From Allolobophora icterica (lineage: Eukaryota > Annelida > Clitellata > Crassiclitellata > Lumbricidae), in contig OY744614.1 in NCBI GenBank assembly GCA_963556255.1, forward strand, positions 32,879,969 through 32,943,968: a stretch of DNA of 64,000 bases. Direction: 5' to 3'. A model generated the notes under the pieces. That model was not told the DNA's origin and made no database searches. It saw only the letters and a program-made list of their open reading frames with translations. Shown in pieces: positions 13,201 to 29,100 of the stretch. The first letter of the stretch is position 1. Every line of letters starts with the position of its first letter. The position numbers and the translations under genes were made by a program.

Positions 13201-16200
13201 CCTCAGAGTTTCCCAAAATGTGGGTCGCGACCCAAAAGTGGATCGCAATGCTCTGGCAAGTGGGTCGCCAAATGTTTTAGAGAAACATTTATTTTTTGCA
13301 GCGCAAACATTTGGCTATGATTTGGCTATAACTAGCTGGATTGCAATAAATTGTAAACTGTTTCTTACCTAAATTTTCTTTTAATGCTTTAAATTTCTAA
13401 GCGCTGTACGTAAATCCGCATATTTCGATACCAATTTACGAAGCAAATTTTAGTACACAATGCTTAATTTTACACAGTGGGTATCGAGACTGCCAAGATA
13501 TTTACAAGTGGGTCGCGACCCAAAAAGTTTGGGAACCACTGCTATACCTCACATACGAAGCATAAGAGCAGAATTGAAATATCAGGAAGAAACATTCTTT
13601 GATGAAAGGAAATTCCAGATAATTTCCTTTTATAATCATACACAGAATATTTTAACGCAAAACCTACTTCATAACTCAATTTTTTGCATTAGTTAGTTAG
13701 TTAGTTAAATACACAGCAGAATATTTATTCCTCCATAATCTTACTTAATCATGATCAAACGTTTTCTCTTCAAACAACCTACTTCCTAATCTGAGCTATT
13801 CTTTTACAGTACAACCAAATTCACAGTCTATTCCTATTTTTCTTTTTCCATCTACAATAAACAGCTCATTGCCTAATCTTTCCATCTGAAAAGTTAATTA
13901 ATTGACAGTCTAATCCAGCAACAACCTCTCTAGCACCACTTTATTACATGCACTGTAATATAATCTGGGTATTATCCTTTGGGAGACATCAACAGAAGCC
14001 GAATATTGCATGAGTTCAATGGAACTCAAGTGTAGCTCAGTTTGCAGTCCAAATAAGCTCCAAAACCTCTCTGAAGGATTAGACTTCTAGCTATTTATTA
14101 ATATCAATGAGTTATGACAGGACTTCACTCCCACCAAGTAAACCCAAGTAAACCATAAACGACATAACTTAAGTTCCAATCTTGATGTCTTTACTTGACT
14201 GGTGGCTCTATTTGCAAATACTTACTCTTCCTCCCTGGGCTCGTTAGCTACATTGGTTAGACCTTGGACCCCTATATATTAACCTCTTATGCATAGAACC
14301 TCATGCTGAGAGCCTCAGACTACCTACCATGCGTCTGTGCACGGCAAGCGGATGCCAGTTCACATACCAATGTTGGCTTATTTCAGAGATTTAAATCTCA
14401 GGCTAGCACAGTCCCTACACAGGGATCTAAAATGACATGGCAGTCAATTAAACTGGCATTGGTGGTAAACGATCTCACCCATTCAATTAAAAAATGAACA
14501 GGGTCGAGGCCATACGGTAGTTATAGAAAAGCATGTAGGGGCCTACATTTACTCTTACATTTCAATTTTCTTTACTAGTCCTTCTTTCTCTTTTCTCTAA
14601 ACTGACTGTTAAAGTTTCGACTTATTGGCATTTTATGTGGCTATTAGTATCCCGCTTTGCAGAGGAATAAACCAAGAAAAGCAAACATAACTCATCCATC
14701 AATTACCTCATCCAATGACCAATCAATTTATCCTATGATTGATCCATCAATTCATCCATCAATTACCTCATCCAATGACCAATCAATTTATCCTATGATT
14801 GATTTTACAATTCATCCATCAATTACCTCATCCAATAACCAATCAATTGACCTTACGTCAACCACACATATACTACAAATATGAAGACCTCAAAGGCGTG
14901 ACCTACCCCGAATGTATTACTACGATATGTCTCAATCCTTCGAAGGCTTGAGATGACAGTGGAAATAACACCATCATCCGCACTGCTGGTGGTGGAGATG
15001 GGGCGGCTGTGGCTTCCAACGGCCGATGTCTGGTGGTGCATTAGTTCATTCGTCAGAAATGCACAGACCATCCCAGCCCTAAAAGAACAAACACGGACCA
15101 TGACCATCTCCACTGACATTCGAACCTCAACACTGTGCTACAAAACAAGAACTAGATCAGTCCACAACGATAACAAAGGTAGAGCTAAAAAGTTAAAGGT
15201 AAGATATTAGTATGTAGGTACCGGCCCGCTATTCCGGGATCCGCTATTCCGGGGGTCCGCTATTCCGGGGGTCCGCTATTCCAGGATCCGCCGGAATATA
15301 CATACATACAACATACAGAAATGCATACATACATACATACATGCATACATACATGTGTGTATGTATACATACATGTTTGTATGCATACATACATACATGC
15401 ATACATTCATACATGCATGCATGCATGGATGCATGTATGTATGTATGCATGTTTGTATGCATGTATGTATGTATGTATGCATGTATATATGTTGTATGTA
15501 TGTATATTTCAACGGATCCCCGGAATAGCGGACCGGAACCAGCATGTGTACCTCTACAGCAACCCCTCAGAACATACGCCACATGCATCTGATTCACAAA
15601 CATTGAATCCTGATCTTTCCTACAACAGTCCAGCACACTGACCACTGGACCACCATCCCTCACCAGAATGTACAGAAAAGTCACTAAGTTAATAAATGGC
15701 TGCACACAGTGGGTTGTGTGCTCAATAAAGCAAACAAGACAACAGTAAAACCTTTCAGTTGCAATCAACCAATTAGGAAGTAGGGACATTTAGCTGTACA
15801 TAAACGTACCTGTAGTCATAACCTAAAAGCTAAGCGCAGAGAACCAGCTTAATTGCAGGGCACCAGCTTAATTGCAGAGCACCAGCTTGATTGCAGGGCA
15901 CCAGCTTAATTGCAGGGCACCAGCTTAATTGCAGGGCACCAGCTTAATTGCAAGGGCTGCATCAAGTCAGAGGGGTCGTCCAAAAGTAGTAGAAAGGCTG
16001 TTCATGAAGTATTGTCCTCAAATGAAAAGGGCAAAGTCTACATGCAATCAAAGGTAGCAGACATGTAGAGTACCCTCTTCTCAATAAATTCATTAGAGAA
16101 GTTCTAATCATAATCATGATCTCAAGAATTCTAGAGCACCCAAAAAAGCAAATCAAGGGAACCAGCTTATTCACAGGGGCTCACTCAGTCAAATGACGAC

Positions 16201-17475
16201 TCAGTACTACTGGTACTTTAAATAAAGTTTAAGGAAGGCAATGTGGACAGTTGTTTAAGAATACCAGGACACTAGATAGGCATCTGCATAACAACTGAGG
16301 AATTACCAGAAGGCTTAACCAATCCTACTTCTCTGAATACCAGACCTCTGACAATTACACAACTGGTGGCAGCAGTAAATTGGAAAGGCTCCCATTACGA
16401 GATTTCCACAAAACTTCCTGCTGATATAAATCTATCCGTGTTACTTCCACCACAGCCTCTAAAGTCAAGACCACCATCATACACAAGCCAGCATCTGTTT
16501 AAAGCAAGGCCGGATTTCCAAATCAAGCCCAAATTAAATTGAACTCAGTGCGTACAACTCTGAGAATGTGAGGGCAAAATCCAAACAAAGCAAGGTTAAA
16601 ATTTGAACTGAGGTTAACATTTGAACTAAGGCTTGAATCTGAAATGAACTCAACTTTAGAACTTTAAATTCCTAGAGTGTGACTTTCATGGTCCCTGTAT
16701 TAGGAACTGCCCACCAACTGACTACTGTTCGCCCTTAGATAGAAAATACATTAGAGGTACAATACATAGCATCCTGATACATATACATACACACACCATA
16801 CTACACATACACAAATACATACATATATTTAGAAGAAGAAGAGCAGTCCCTTAAGCTAGCCCTGAGGCAGCCGTGGGTATGAAGTGTTAGTGACTTCACT
16901 TTCTTAGCCTCAGCCTATGAAGGCCGGTAGCCAGTCCGCTCCCTTGCCATCTCGTCTGCCCACCTACAGCGTACAGTCAGTGTACTCATTATATCTAAGT
17001 TGGCTAGGGGGTACAGATGGAACAGAAATCTCAAGCCAAAGTTCTGCCATCACATAAATTTGAACCCCCCCCCCCCCGACTTCTCAAAACAGCTTGCACT
17101 AGATTTTGCTATCCTGAATAACTAAAGTCTTCATTTTACGATAACTAATTTCATTTCAAACCTCTGTAACTATGAAAACTTGTGTGAAATCGACTACAGA
17201 ATGAAAATTAATCTGGTAAAAGTAAACAATCGTGCAGAGCCTGCTAAATCTTTGCTCTTCCCTTCAGCAGCAAAAGAAAGTAAAAAACTGATCATTTCAG
17301 ATTTGCTATTCCCAAAAGACAAGTTGAAACTACCAAGGTTTCAATCTGTAGGCCAAACTGTAAACAGAACAGCGAGGCTACAGTTTCCATTTCTGGCCAA
17401 AAACTACCTTGTTAAAACAAAACTCCCCCAGTTCAAAAACTCAAATCATACACATGTGTGTGTAGGTGTGTGAAT

Positions 17476-17514
<39 letters not shown>

Positions 17515-20059
17515 TGTGTGTGTGGGCATGACTGCAAGTGTGTATAAATCACGTAATATATAAACTGTATACAGAACTTGATTTGACTGCAAGTGGTTTC
17601 AGGTCCATGCAAATAAACAACCAAAGTGATCTTGAGTACATTAGGCTGTCATTGCTTCACAAAGTCCAGAGTATTAGACTCACACTGCCTCACACATCAT
17701 CTGCAGGAGGCAAACAGTAATCAATCAATCAAAGCCTCTCATTTAAGCAAGCACTCTTCTGTCCGAATGTTCTTAAAATTAATAAGACGAAAATAATTTA
17801 CTACTGTAGCTGAATAAACACTGAAAAGACCATTTTGTTTCTTCTGATCCAGAAATGCAGTCAGCCTCTGACAGGTATACGCTAAAGGCTCATTCTTTGA
17901 GAGCATATTAAATTAAAGGAGCAGTAGGGCTTAAGTAATGGTATACTAGAACAAAAATTAGTTGGAAGATTGCAGGGATTTCAAGACTACAGAACATAAG
18001 ACATGATGACATAAGACAATCATTAGGTATCCAAACAATTCTGCTAGACAAATTCGTTCAACGAAGACTCCAATGGTTTGGAAATGTAGAGAGAATGCCA
18101 GTTGATGAATCCCACACAGTGCACTACATGCAAGATTCAAAGGAAAAAGAAACAAAGGTAGACCAAGACTACGCTGGATAGATAATATAAATGAGGACAT
18201 AACATCCTTGGACTAACACTCAAGGGGAGCAATGGACTTGACAAATGACCAAAGAAAATCCGAGATCATTTATTTGTACCCATCACTTCCAAATGGCTGG
18301 AGTCAGGAACTGATGATGATGATACCAGACCAAAAGAAAAAGTTAAAGGGGAAGAGCTGAGCAGATTATTGCACCAGTTGCTGTAACTGGTATGTGCGTG
18401 CGAGCGCTTGCGCCGCGCGAGTGTGTGTCTGGGCTACATGCCTCTGTCCCCTTGAAGTTAATAGCTAGCTCGAGCCAGGCAGCAGCCTACCTTAAAAACT
18501 AGGGAGGCTCAGCTGTTGGCTGCAATTATAACCCACATTAAGGGCGAAATCCGATCCAGGTAGCTGGCTGGCTCACTGACTGTTGTTGCAAATCAGACAC
18601 CCATCCTTCACAGCTGCATGGCCGCGTGTGGGTTACTCATCCCACCCACCCCTACCCCCCACTCTAAAGAAGCTCCTCATTCTCTGGCTCACACATCCCT
18701 GTCAACATTCGGTTGACTAAAATGTTGGACACTGACTAACAATGACAAAGCATTAGCTCAGACTAATGACTGAAAAGAAGACATTTATAATTAACACCCA
18801 CCTTAGCCTTATGATGATGATGTTGATGATGACGATGATGATCACGATGATGTTGATGATGATGATGATAATAATAATCTTCGTTTAATATTTTCAAACT
18901 GACAATTAAGCAGTATGATTACAAATCAGTATGAACGGATGATCACAAGTTATTACAGGAGTCGAATTTTAACTGTATACGGCAGCCATGCAAGGCGCCC
19001 ATCTCGTCCTACATCTCATTTTAACAACGCGCCATCTCGCGAATGATAGGCTGAGTAGACCTTTGGGAGGGTTGCGGGAAGCAATCCCGCTACCTACAGC
19101 TCTTCACGCCAATGATGTTACCATTTACTCTGTGGACCCCCAGATGATGATGACGATGATGACGATGATAATACAATGTTGGGTGATAGTCACCTTGGTC
19201 CAGGTTTATACACCCTGCTGTGAGCCTATTTCAGACATTTAAATCTCAAGCTAGCATCTTTGATACACTTATATGGAGCCCAGGACCTTAAATGGTGTGA
19301 CAGTGATTCAATGGGGCAGCAGCGGCAGTGAAGGATCTCACTCGCTCAAATCATTGAAAAATAGCAGGTCTTGCTGCATCGTTTGCAATGTCTATTCACC
19401 TCAGCCATTGTCTATCCTTCTAACCTTGCATGCACTGTCTTGTTGGGGATTCAGTCAGCAGGCATTCCTTTTCGACACAAGATAACCAACCATAAGAGTA
19501 CCCGGGTATTTACTGTGTGACTTTATCCTACAACAGGACTTAAAGGTCAGTGTCAAAAGTATGCCAATGGTAACATATGGTAACAGACTGGGTAGTCTGA
19601 AAAGCCAGTATTTCAGGACCCAATAACACATCATTGTGGTAGTAAAAGGTAGTATTTAACAGCCCAGAACACACAGCACTGTGGTAGTAAAAAGCAGATG
19701 CTAAACCCGGATAAGGCAGGCAGTCTAATCATTAAGTGTTATGAGGGTAATAACAAATTCAAGTTGGGCAAGGCCCAAACGTCAAGTTCTGCTTAGACCT
19801 CACCGCAAAGAACCCTCACTCTCTGATGGGCAAACACAAAGCAGGAAGAGGAAGAGGAGGAGGAGGAGGAGGAGGAGGAGGAGGAGGAGGAGGAGGAGGA
19901 GGAGGAGGAGGAGGAGGAGGAGTAGGAGGAGCAGTAGCAGCACGGACTTTAACAGAATCTTTGCAGGCCTACTCTGTCTGCCTTTGAAATTGGTTTGGAG
20001 ACTATCTCTGCAGTGAACTATAAGACTCGTGACTGTACAATGGCATAATGTGTTCCAGA

Positions 20060-20106
<47 letters not shown>

Positions 20107-23100
20107 ATTATTATTATTATTATTATAATTATTAATAATATTATTATTTATTTATTTATTTATTACGCATTTATTAATAATAATCTTCGTTTAATATCTT
20201 CAAACTGACAACAACGCAGTATGATTACAAATCAGTACATGTTATGCGATAAATCTTAACTACTAACAGAACAGACAGCCTGAAATACACGGCGCAAATT
20301 GCAGCCTACAAAGCATGTCCGCCTATGGGACTCGATCTTTGTACCTCTCGCACTCTACGCCAGATTCAAGTGCCAGATTCAAGTGCCAGATTCAAGTGCC
20401 AGATTCAAGTGCCAGATTCAAATGACCAAGCATCAATTGATTGTGGTGAGCACTTGTGAGTGGTCCATACACAGTAACTTTCTCAGAGGAGACTCGAACC
20501 TACACACTCCACGTTACATGGTGAGCTCTCTAACCAACCAGTACACAACTACACTTGTCTCATCGATGTCTGAATCCATCACCCATCTTCCATCCTACTG
20601 TCCAGCAAATCACATTAAAATTGTCCTACCTAGATGGTAAGGTAATCACTCATTTCTCACAAGCCTCTTTCAAACAGTAATCGACAGAAGTCTCAAGGCC
20701 TTGGGTAATGGGTATACTGGGTTGAATGGAAGAGGTCATGCAGCCATAGCATTGCCACTCATCTGCAAACTGGATTTCAATCCCAAGCCCGCAACTGACA
20801 TCTAGATCACATTGTCCACTGCATGTGGGAAAACTGCCTGCCTCTTTTGTGGAGCACCGTAGCTCATTTATTCGAGCACTGAGCCTGTTACACTGAAATG
20901 CTCAAACAGTACACTGAGTACAAGAGCAGTGCAACAAGCAAGACAACTACCAATTACACGGCTTGACAACAAGTTGTCCCTTTCACATGATGCAACTGGT
21001 TTTAACAGTAACCTAAAAGTCCTCCTTTCAAAGAATCACAGAGGAGCTTTCCTTTGACTGCCGGCGTTTGGCTGTCCACAATTCTGGCCATCTGCCAGCA
21101 AACTCCAGGATGCAACAACAGCCTTTTAATTCCTTCACAGTCAGAATTTACACCCCCACCAAGCGAAGGGTTGTTACAGCCATCTGCTAATTCCATATTC
21201 CATATTCACAACAACGTTAACTAAAACTACAGAAAGATTGAGATGTTTCTACTAGGGTTCTGTGCACTGTGTCATTTTGTTTTTATCAAATCCCTGTACA
21301 TTGCACCGAAAAATACTTACATTGGGGGGCCCGATAGCGCATTGGATAACATCTGGCGTAGAGTGCGAGAGGTACAGAGATCGAGTCCCATAGGCGGACA
21401 TGCTTTGTAGGCTGCAATTTGCGCCATGTATTGCAGGCTGTCTGTTCTGTTAGTAGTTAAGATTTATCGCATAACATGTACATGTACAGCGCAGTGCGTT
21501 TGCAGGCGCTTAATTAAAGAATAAATATTATTATTATTATTATTATTATTACATTTTTCATGACAGCACATTGCTAACAGAAGTTCCTAATTTACTAACA
21601 TTCACACTTAACAATAAAATTGCCCAGTTGCATAGGTCATTTTGTAGTTTTTGTGTGTTCATACTAAAGAAAAGTTGCACGTAGTTTCTAGACAATGTAG
21701 TCGTTCTCCCTTGTGTTCGAATTCATTTCAATCAATCAATCAATCAATATTCGTTTATTACCATTCTGGTTAGCAGAATAACAGCCAGGCCAGAAAAAAC
21801 ATGAATAAATATATAGGGAGGGAAGAAAGGGGAGCGATATGGATTGCCTGTGCTTAATGAGTTTAATTGTATTGGGCCTATTGGCGTTATGATATTGAAT
21901 TAGGGCTAAATTATGTTACATTAGGGTTAAATGTATGTTAATTAAAGGGTTAAATGCATCAAGAGAAACCATGGTTGAGATGTAACTGGTGTTCAGTTCG
22001 TACATCAAAACCCAAGTCTGGTTGAAGTCACTGAGACAACAGCTAATGTATTCCTTAACTTCAACAACAAAATGACAAACCCGAGATGATTCATCTTTGG
22101 GGCAAGGAGTTGTCTGTACAAGACACCCCAGGCCTGATCTCACAAGCCAAAGTGGGGAGGTAGATTAGATCAGATCACACTAATCCTGTAAATCTGATGC
22201 TGGCTTGGGTATATATATAGGATAAGGGATATAAGCTTATTTGGATATAACTGTGGACAAAACTATCTTGGTGACTTTTTCGTTGAATGGAAATTGTAGG
22301 TTCTATTCTTAGATATTACATGTTTTGTGTATAACTGAGGAGAGCCTATTCTTAATAAACTGATTGCTTAAAGTCATCTATTTCTATAGTCTTGGTATTA
22401 AAGTTTTGTGCAGATCGAATTCCAGCTGTCACAGATGGTTCGGCCAAATTTTCCACTTCTCAAGGAAATATACCTGATGATATTCGTTTATTGTTTACAA
22501 GGTAAACACACACTGACAAACCGCAAAACATGGGCCTCCCTTTGTCAACGTTTTCATGTAACATACCAACGTTGAACTGATGTATGTTATATCGTTGCAA
22601 TAAAAATTGATTGATTGACAGAGTTTTGAGAAGCAGATAATGTTGAGTATAGTGTTGGGGAAATAAAGTCTCTGTTGTCTTTAACTGGAAGACAGTACTG
22701 GTGATTCTGGGGATGCAATGAATATACAGTTTTATGGACTGGTGGTAAAAGAGGCCAAAGAACGTGATCTTGATTGTTCTTAATAGATGTAAATAATCGG
22801 TCATCATTAGAATTTGCAAGGGCAGCCATAGTCAGTTGTTCTTCGTTGACAAACTTCATTCTCTGCAACCTGTTGATAAAACTTAGTGAAGGCAGGATCA
22901 AGAAGCTTTCACTGTGCACTTCTGAGTCAAAGGATGTGCAAGGGGAATGGGGAATGGGAGAATGAGAGGGAGGGTGCCAATTCACAGCCCATTACATTCA
23001 ATGGGTTTAACAATCGATTTTTTGCATATTGATTAACATCGCAATGACTCACAGTTATTAAGATCCATTTTTAGCAAATTGCTTAACATCATAAGACGTC

Positions 23101-26100
23101 ACAGTTATTAAGATCTATGTTTAGCATATTGATTAACATCATAATATGTCACAGTTATTAAGACCTAGTTTTATCATATTGATTAACATCATAATACGTC
23201 ACAGTTATTAAGACCTAGTTTTATCATATTGATTAACATCATAATATGTCACAGTTATTAAGACCTAGTTTTATCATATTGATTAACATCATAATACGTC
23301 ACAGTTATTAAGATCTATTTTTAGCATATTGATTAACATCATAATATGTCACAGTTAATAAGATCTATTTTTAGCATATTGATTAAAGTCATAATACGTC
23401 ACAGTTATTAAGACCATTTATCATATTGATTAACATCATAATACATCACAGTTATTAAGATCTACTTTTAGCATATTGATTAACATCATAATACGTCACA
23501 GTTATTAAGATCTACTTTTAGCATATTGATTAACATCATAATACGTCACAGTTATTAAGACCTAGTTTTATCATATTGATTAACATCATAATACGTCACA
23601 GTTATTAAGACCTAGTTTTATCATATTGATTAACATCATAATACGTCACAGTTATTAAGATCTACTTTTAGCATATTGATTAACATCATAATACGTCACA
23701 GTTATTAAGACCTAGTTTTATCATATTGATTAACATCATAATACGTCACAGTTATTAAGATCTACTTTTAGCATATTGATTAACACCATAATACGTCACA
23801 GTTATTAAGACCATTTATCATATTGATTAACATCATAATACGTCACAGTTATTAAGACCATTTATCATATTGATTAACATCATAATACGTCACAGTTATT
23901 AAGATCTACTTTTAGCATATTGATTAACACCATAATACGTCACAGTTATTAAGACCATTTATCATATTGATTAACATCATAATACGTCACAGTTATTAAG
24001 ATCTACTTTTAGCATATTGATTAACATCATAATACGTCACAGTTATTAAGATCTACTTTTAGCATATTGATTAACATCATAATACGTCACAGTTATTAAG
24101 ATCTATTTTTAGCATATTGATTAACATCATAATACGTCACAGTTATTAAGATCTATTTTTAGCATATTGTTTAACATCATACGACGTCACAGTTATTAAG
24201 ATCTATTTTTAGCATATTGATTAACATCATAATACGTCACAGTTATTAAGACCTAGTTTTATCATATTGATTAACATCATAATACGTCACAGTTATTAAG
24301 ACCTAGTTTTATCATATTGATTAACATCATAATACGTCACAGTTATTAAGACCTAGTTTTATCATATTGATTAACATCATAATATGTCACATTTATTAAG
24401 ACCTAGTTTTAGCATATTGATTAACATCATAATATGTCACAGTTATTAAGACCTAGTTTTAGCATATTGATTAACATCATAATACGTCACAGTTATTAAG
24501 ACCTAGTTTTATCATATTGATTAACATCATAATACGTCACAGTTATTAAGACCTAGTTTTATCATATTGATTAACATCATAATACGTCACAGTTATTAAG
24601 ACCTAGTTTTAGCATATTGATTAACACCATAATACGTCACAGTTATTAAGATCTACTTTTAGCATATTGATTAACACCATAATACGTCACAGTGACATAA
24701 TACAGGAGCACAACAGTATTTTCAGTGTCATGGCAATAAAGACCTGGTACAAGCTTTTCAAATATTCTGTTTGTTTCAGTCCGATGAGTCACTAACGAAC
24801 TGCATTTAATTAGGTCTAATGCACAAGTCTGCCAAGTGTAATCGATTCCGATCACTGATACGGTGTAACCAATGGTTTGTTTCCGTTGCCAGAATAACAG
24901 CCAGACCAGACAAAACATGAATGAATGTAGGGAGGGAAGTAAGGGCAGAGATATGGATTGTGTGTCAGTCGATTAATGACCATTTTACATTAATCATTCT
25001 GGGCTGACAGGGCCAGGCTTAGAGGATGGGTAGTATTTGCCTACCACTTAGTTATCACCCCTTTGCATAATGTATAGGAAAAAGCCAACCACAGAACAAG
25101 GGATTGGTGTTAATATATTTAGCTGGGTAGGTAGATACACAGACAGACAGACAGACAGAGCGAGAGAGAGAGATAGAGACACCGATAAAGATTGGGTTCC
25201 CATTGATGACTGGTGGGTTGGAAGGATGGATGATCATGAACGGATTGATGGATGGATGGAAGGACATTACTGGAAGCAGTAGCCACTTGAGATCAACTAC
25301 GGTAAACTAGACAAGGTTTCCACTCATTGGAGGCTGAATGTGACTTTTTCTTTTGCAGGGACCTTTGTCAGTTGGTCAAGTAATTACTCCAGCACACAAA
25401 GAAACAGAGGGAGCGTGACAGGCAGAGGGACAGGGAGGAAAACAAGGAGGAAGGGTAGAATGAAGTCCTAAGAGAAACCAGCTGGCCTTACCATAAACAT
25501 CCTGTACTAGTACACCTGGTTTACTACACCATGGCCCCTAAACTGGACCCACCAGCACATCATAAACTAATGTGCTGATAAGATCTTTATCACCACTTGA
25601 GGTTTACAACAGTAAATGGGGAACTTGTAGGTAGCTCCCCATTAGCTGGTGTAATATGGATAACATTTTATTCTCCCGTTTGATTTATTTCCTAGATAAA
25701 CCGTTCTAATAAAATACACAGTGGTTCATAAAATGGAAGCCCTTATCATTGGCTTTGCTAATAAACTATCCTGTGCAGCTCTTCCCAGCCAGAAGCAAGC
25801 ATCACAAAGTGAAAAGACTGCACTACACAAGAGCCTGCTATACAGTGCTTTGCTACAAACGAATTCTGATATAACATATGATTTCTAAACTTAGTTCAGC
25901 TACAGAAAATAAACTTCTTATAACACGACCTTGTTAAAATTAACATGACCTTGTTATAAGGCAGTTGCTTGATATGGCCCCTAAAAACAACATTATAAAT
26001 AAGTTTCTGGTGTATAATCATAATTCTTTGAATCGACAGTTACTTTTCACATCTTGTCCATACCCAGACAGTAAAGTAACTTTCCATTGTACATAGTTAT

Positions 26101-29100
26101 CTGATAGCAGACTACAGTTTAAGTTCCTCTACATCAGACATCTAGCCACACTAAGATTTGCATAAGTCATATACTACTGTATTTCAGCACGACCCTATTA
26201 ACCCTATGTCTGCTAATATGACCATCGTGGTGTTTGTCCCTAAATGGGTCTGCACTGCATCTTTGGCAAAACACGAAATCCAATAACATCTAACACAACA
26301 CTATCCACAATGCAACAAAGAGTAGGAATCACAGACACTGCAACAACATTTAAGTCTGTCATCCGATAATATCTTTGGTAATACATCTAACAGGCACCTG
26401 GAAATTTCTATAACAAAACAGGATATCTAGCAGCAGCAGCACCACCTGTGGCAATGTAGGTCATCCTTATATAATAATAAGACATCTGCAGCAATACAGG
26501 ACATGGTAACAGAGACCATTTCGCAACAACAACACCATGGCAATGTAGGCCATCTCAAACATCCAGGGCATTACAGGGGCTCCAGAGGCAACTGGGAAGA
26601 GGCTAAGGACTCTCCGTCTAAATCCAACCACAGCTCATGTAGCAATTCCCGAACGCCGCCGCCGACATAGACCACCAACACAAACATGCATTCATCTCCC
26701 ATTTCTCCACCTCATCCACCTCCCACAACACCAGTCCTTCCTGCTCTTCCTCTTCGCTAATTCTCCCTCTCCTCCTTTTCCCATCATCTACCGCATTCGC
26801 TGCCATTCCGTTCTCCTTCAGTCCATCCGTCTCTCCGTGGCTCGGCGGGCGAAGTAAAGGCCCGACCTCGTCTAAACCGAACCCAACTGTAAATAAAGCT
26901 GTCAGAAGTTGTGTAAACAGAGCCGCGGATAAGAGCAAAAAACTCAGAGAAAGACGGAATTCTGCCGCGTGCGCAAAAAACAACCAAGACGAGTGAAAAG
27001 AGTTCCTCTCTACACGAAAGCTTGGCTCATTGCTAATGCTTGCTAATGATTGCCAACCCACAACTTCCTACAACATTTCCAGCACAAATATCTTCGAGAT
27101 CTCCAACATCCAGCCCACCCTGCCCCACTCTAAAGAACATCCTCCTATCTCAGTGTTTCCCGGACCCCAGTCGCTACCCATCTCACGTTCTCCAACGTTG
27201 CACATCGACTCTGGTACGACCTCCCTCCGGAATTCCACAAATTTCGGTCCCTCCATCAGCATTGTCACTCACCATGAACTTCTATATAGGTATCTATATA
27301 GAAGTTTATGCACTCACCTACCATCATCTGCCTCAGGCTCCTCTATCTATAACCTCTGAGGCATTTCACTCAAAGCTAAAGTCTCACCTCTTCAAGACTT
27401 ACTATACCCTGCACCAGTGTACCTCGACTTTGGGACAACCTCCCTCCGGAATTCCAAAATTTTTAGTTCCATCCATCAGCATTGTCACTCACCTACCATC
27501 ACCTGCCTCAGGCTCTTCTATCTATAACCCCTCACGCTTTCCATGCAAAGCCAAAGTCTCACCTCTTCAAGAATTCCTTCCAATCTTTCTTGACCTAAAC
27601 GAACCTGCCTCAGTATCTCTCCTGCCTCCTCTTTCTGGTGTCTCTAGCAACCGGACTTGGATCTCCATCTGACCAATCCCTCTACCAGGGTCGTCTATCC
27701 CCCCAAAGTCATTGGAGCAACTTCTCCTTCCGCCCCTCCTCTTCCCCTTCCCCTTCTCCCCCCCCCCAATTAATGATGGCACATACACTGACAGATCTTC
27801 CCCTATTTTTTGGATGGACCATTTGCTCCAAGGTTTCTATGGAGTAGACCCCCTGCCAACGACAACCACTCTGACTTGACACAGCATTCGTTAATAAGCT
27901 GGTGCCCTGCATTTAGCTTCCAAGTGGTGCTTTATAAACTGAGAGCTTACGATTACAATTGAGTGTCCATCTTTAACTTCTGCAATTGCTCTTCAAATCT
28001 CAGCACTTCATGTGAAATTGACTTTTTCTCAAGTCTTGTAATCGTATTCATAATCAGTTCAAGAGAAACTCATCGACTGATGGCACATCAAAACCAAGCC
28101 GTAATCAGGTCAACATCCAGAAGATCAGTCCGTAAGACAGACAGGCAGCCTATTAGTAGGGTCAAACTATGAAAAAAATGTGGTGAACCCCAAAAAAATT
28201 GCAAGAAAACGTTTTATGCTGATTTTCGGGTGCATTTGGTCTGGAAATGAACATACTAAAAGTTTACCAAAATCGGACCACGGGAAAAGGTCAAATTTTG
28301 GCGCCAAAAAAGATGGCCGCCAATGAGGAATGAATGACTCAAATGTACACAACTTGCTTAAATTGACAGAAGCAAATCATGTAACAATTTGCTAACAGGT
28401 GTTTCTAGACTAATTTGACCCTGCTGAAAACGAAAATCGCGGTTAGCAAGCTGGATTTTTAGCGGTTGCATGGAAAAACAAGATGGCGGACAAAATGGTG
28501 GTAAATATCTTCGAATAGCTGTAAGTAAGGTCATGTATATGATGGAAACATGATTTTAGAGTCTAAATTAACATTTTCGGGGTCAAGGAATGCAATGGAA
28601 CTAAATTCACATATGTGGCACTTCTAAAAAACAAAATGGCGGACAAAATGGCGGCCAATTATCTTCGAATGGCTGTAAGTGAAGTCATGTATGTGATGGA
28701 AACATGATTTTGGAGTCTAAATTAACAATTTTTGGGGTCAAGGAATGGAATGGAACTAAAGACACATATATGTAGCACTGCCAAAAAACAAAATGGCGGA
28801 CAAAATGGCGACCAAGTAACTTCGAATGGCTGTAAGTAAAGTCATGTCTGTGATGGAAACATGATTTTAGAGTCTAAATTAACATTTTCGGGGTCAAGGA
28901 ATGCGATAGAACTAAAGACACATATGTAGCACTGCCAAAAAACAGTGGCAGAATTACTATCCAGAGGCGCTCTTAGCACAGAAGCCCCGGGGGGAAAAGA
29001 AATGTCTTTAGGAAACGCGAGACCGATCAGGGTCTGGTTGAGCAACATAAAAACAACCCAAAACGTCTTTGGTCCTCAAGCTCCGGCCCATTGGGACAGG

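Noticed and set aside
15244..15789. 181-codon minus-strand ORF
   Set aside because: Spans the CATA/TATG hairpin and the SINE head; repeat-derived.
19741..20063. Poly-Arg and poly-Leu ORFs
   Set aside because: Produced by the GGA microsatellite.
26618..27061. 147-codon minus-strand ORF in a relatively GC-rich patch
   Set aside because: No recognisable domain and composition changes along it. Could be an unrelated first exon or CpG-rich regulatory patch, but nothing in the sequence decides this.
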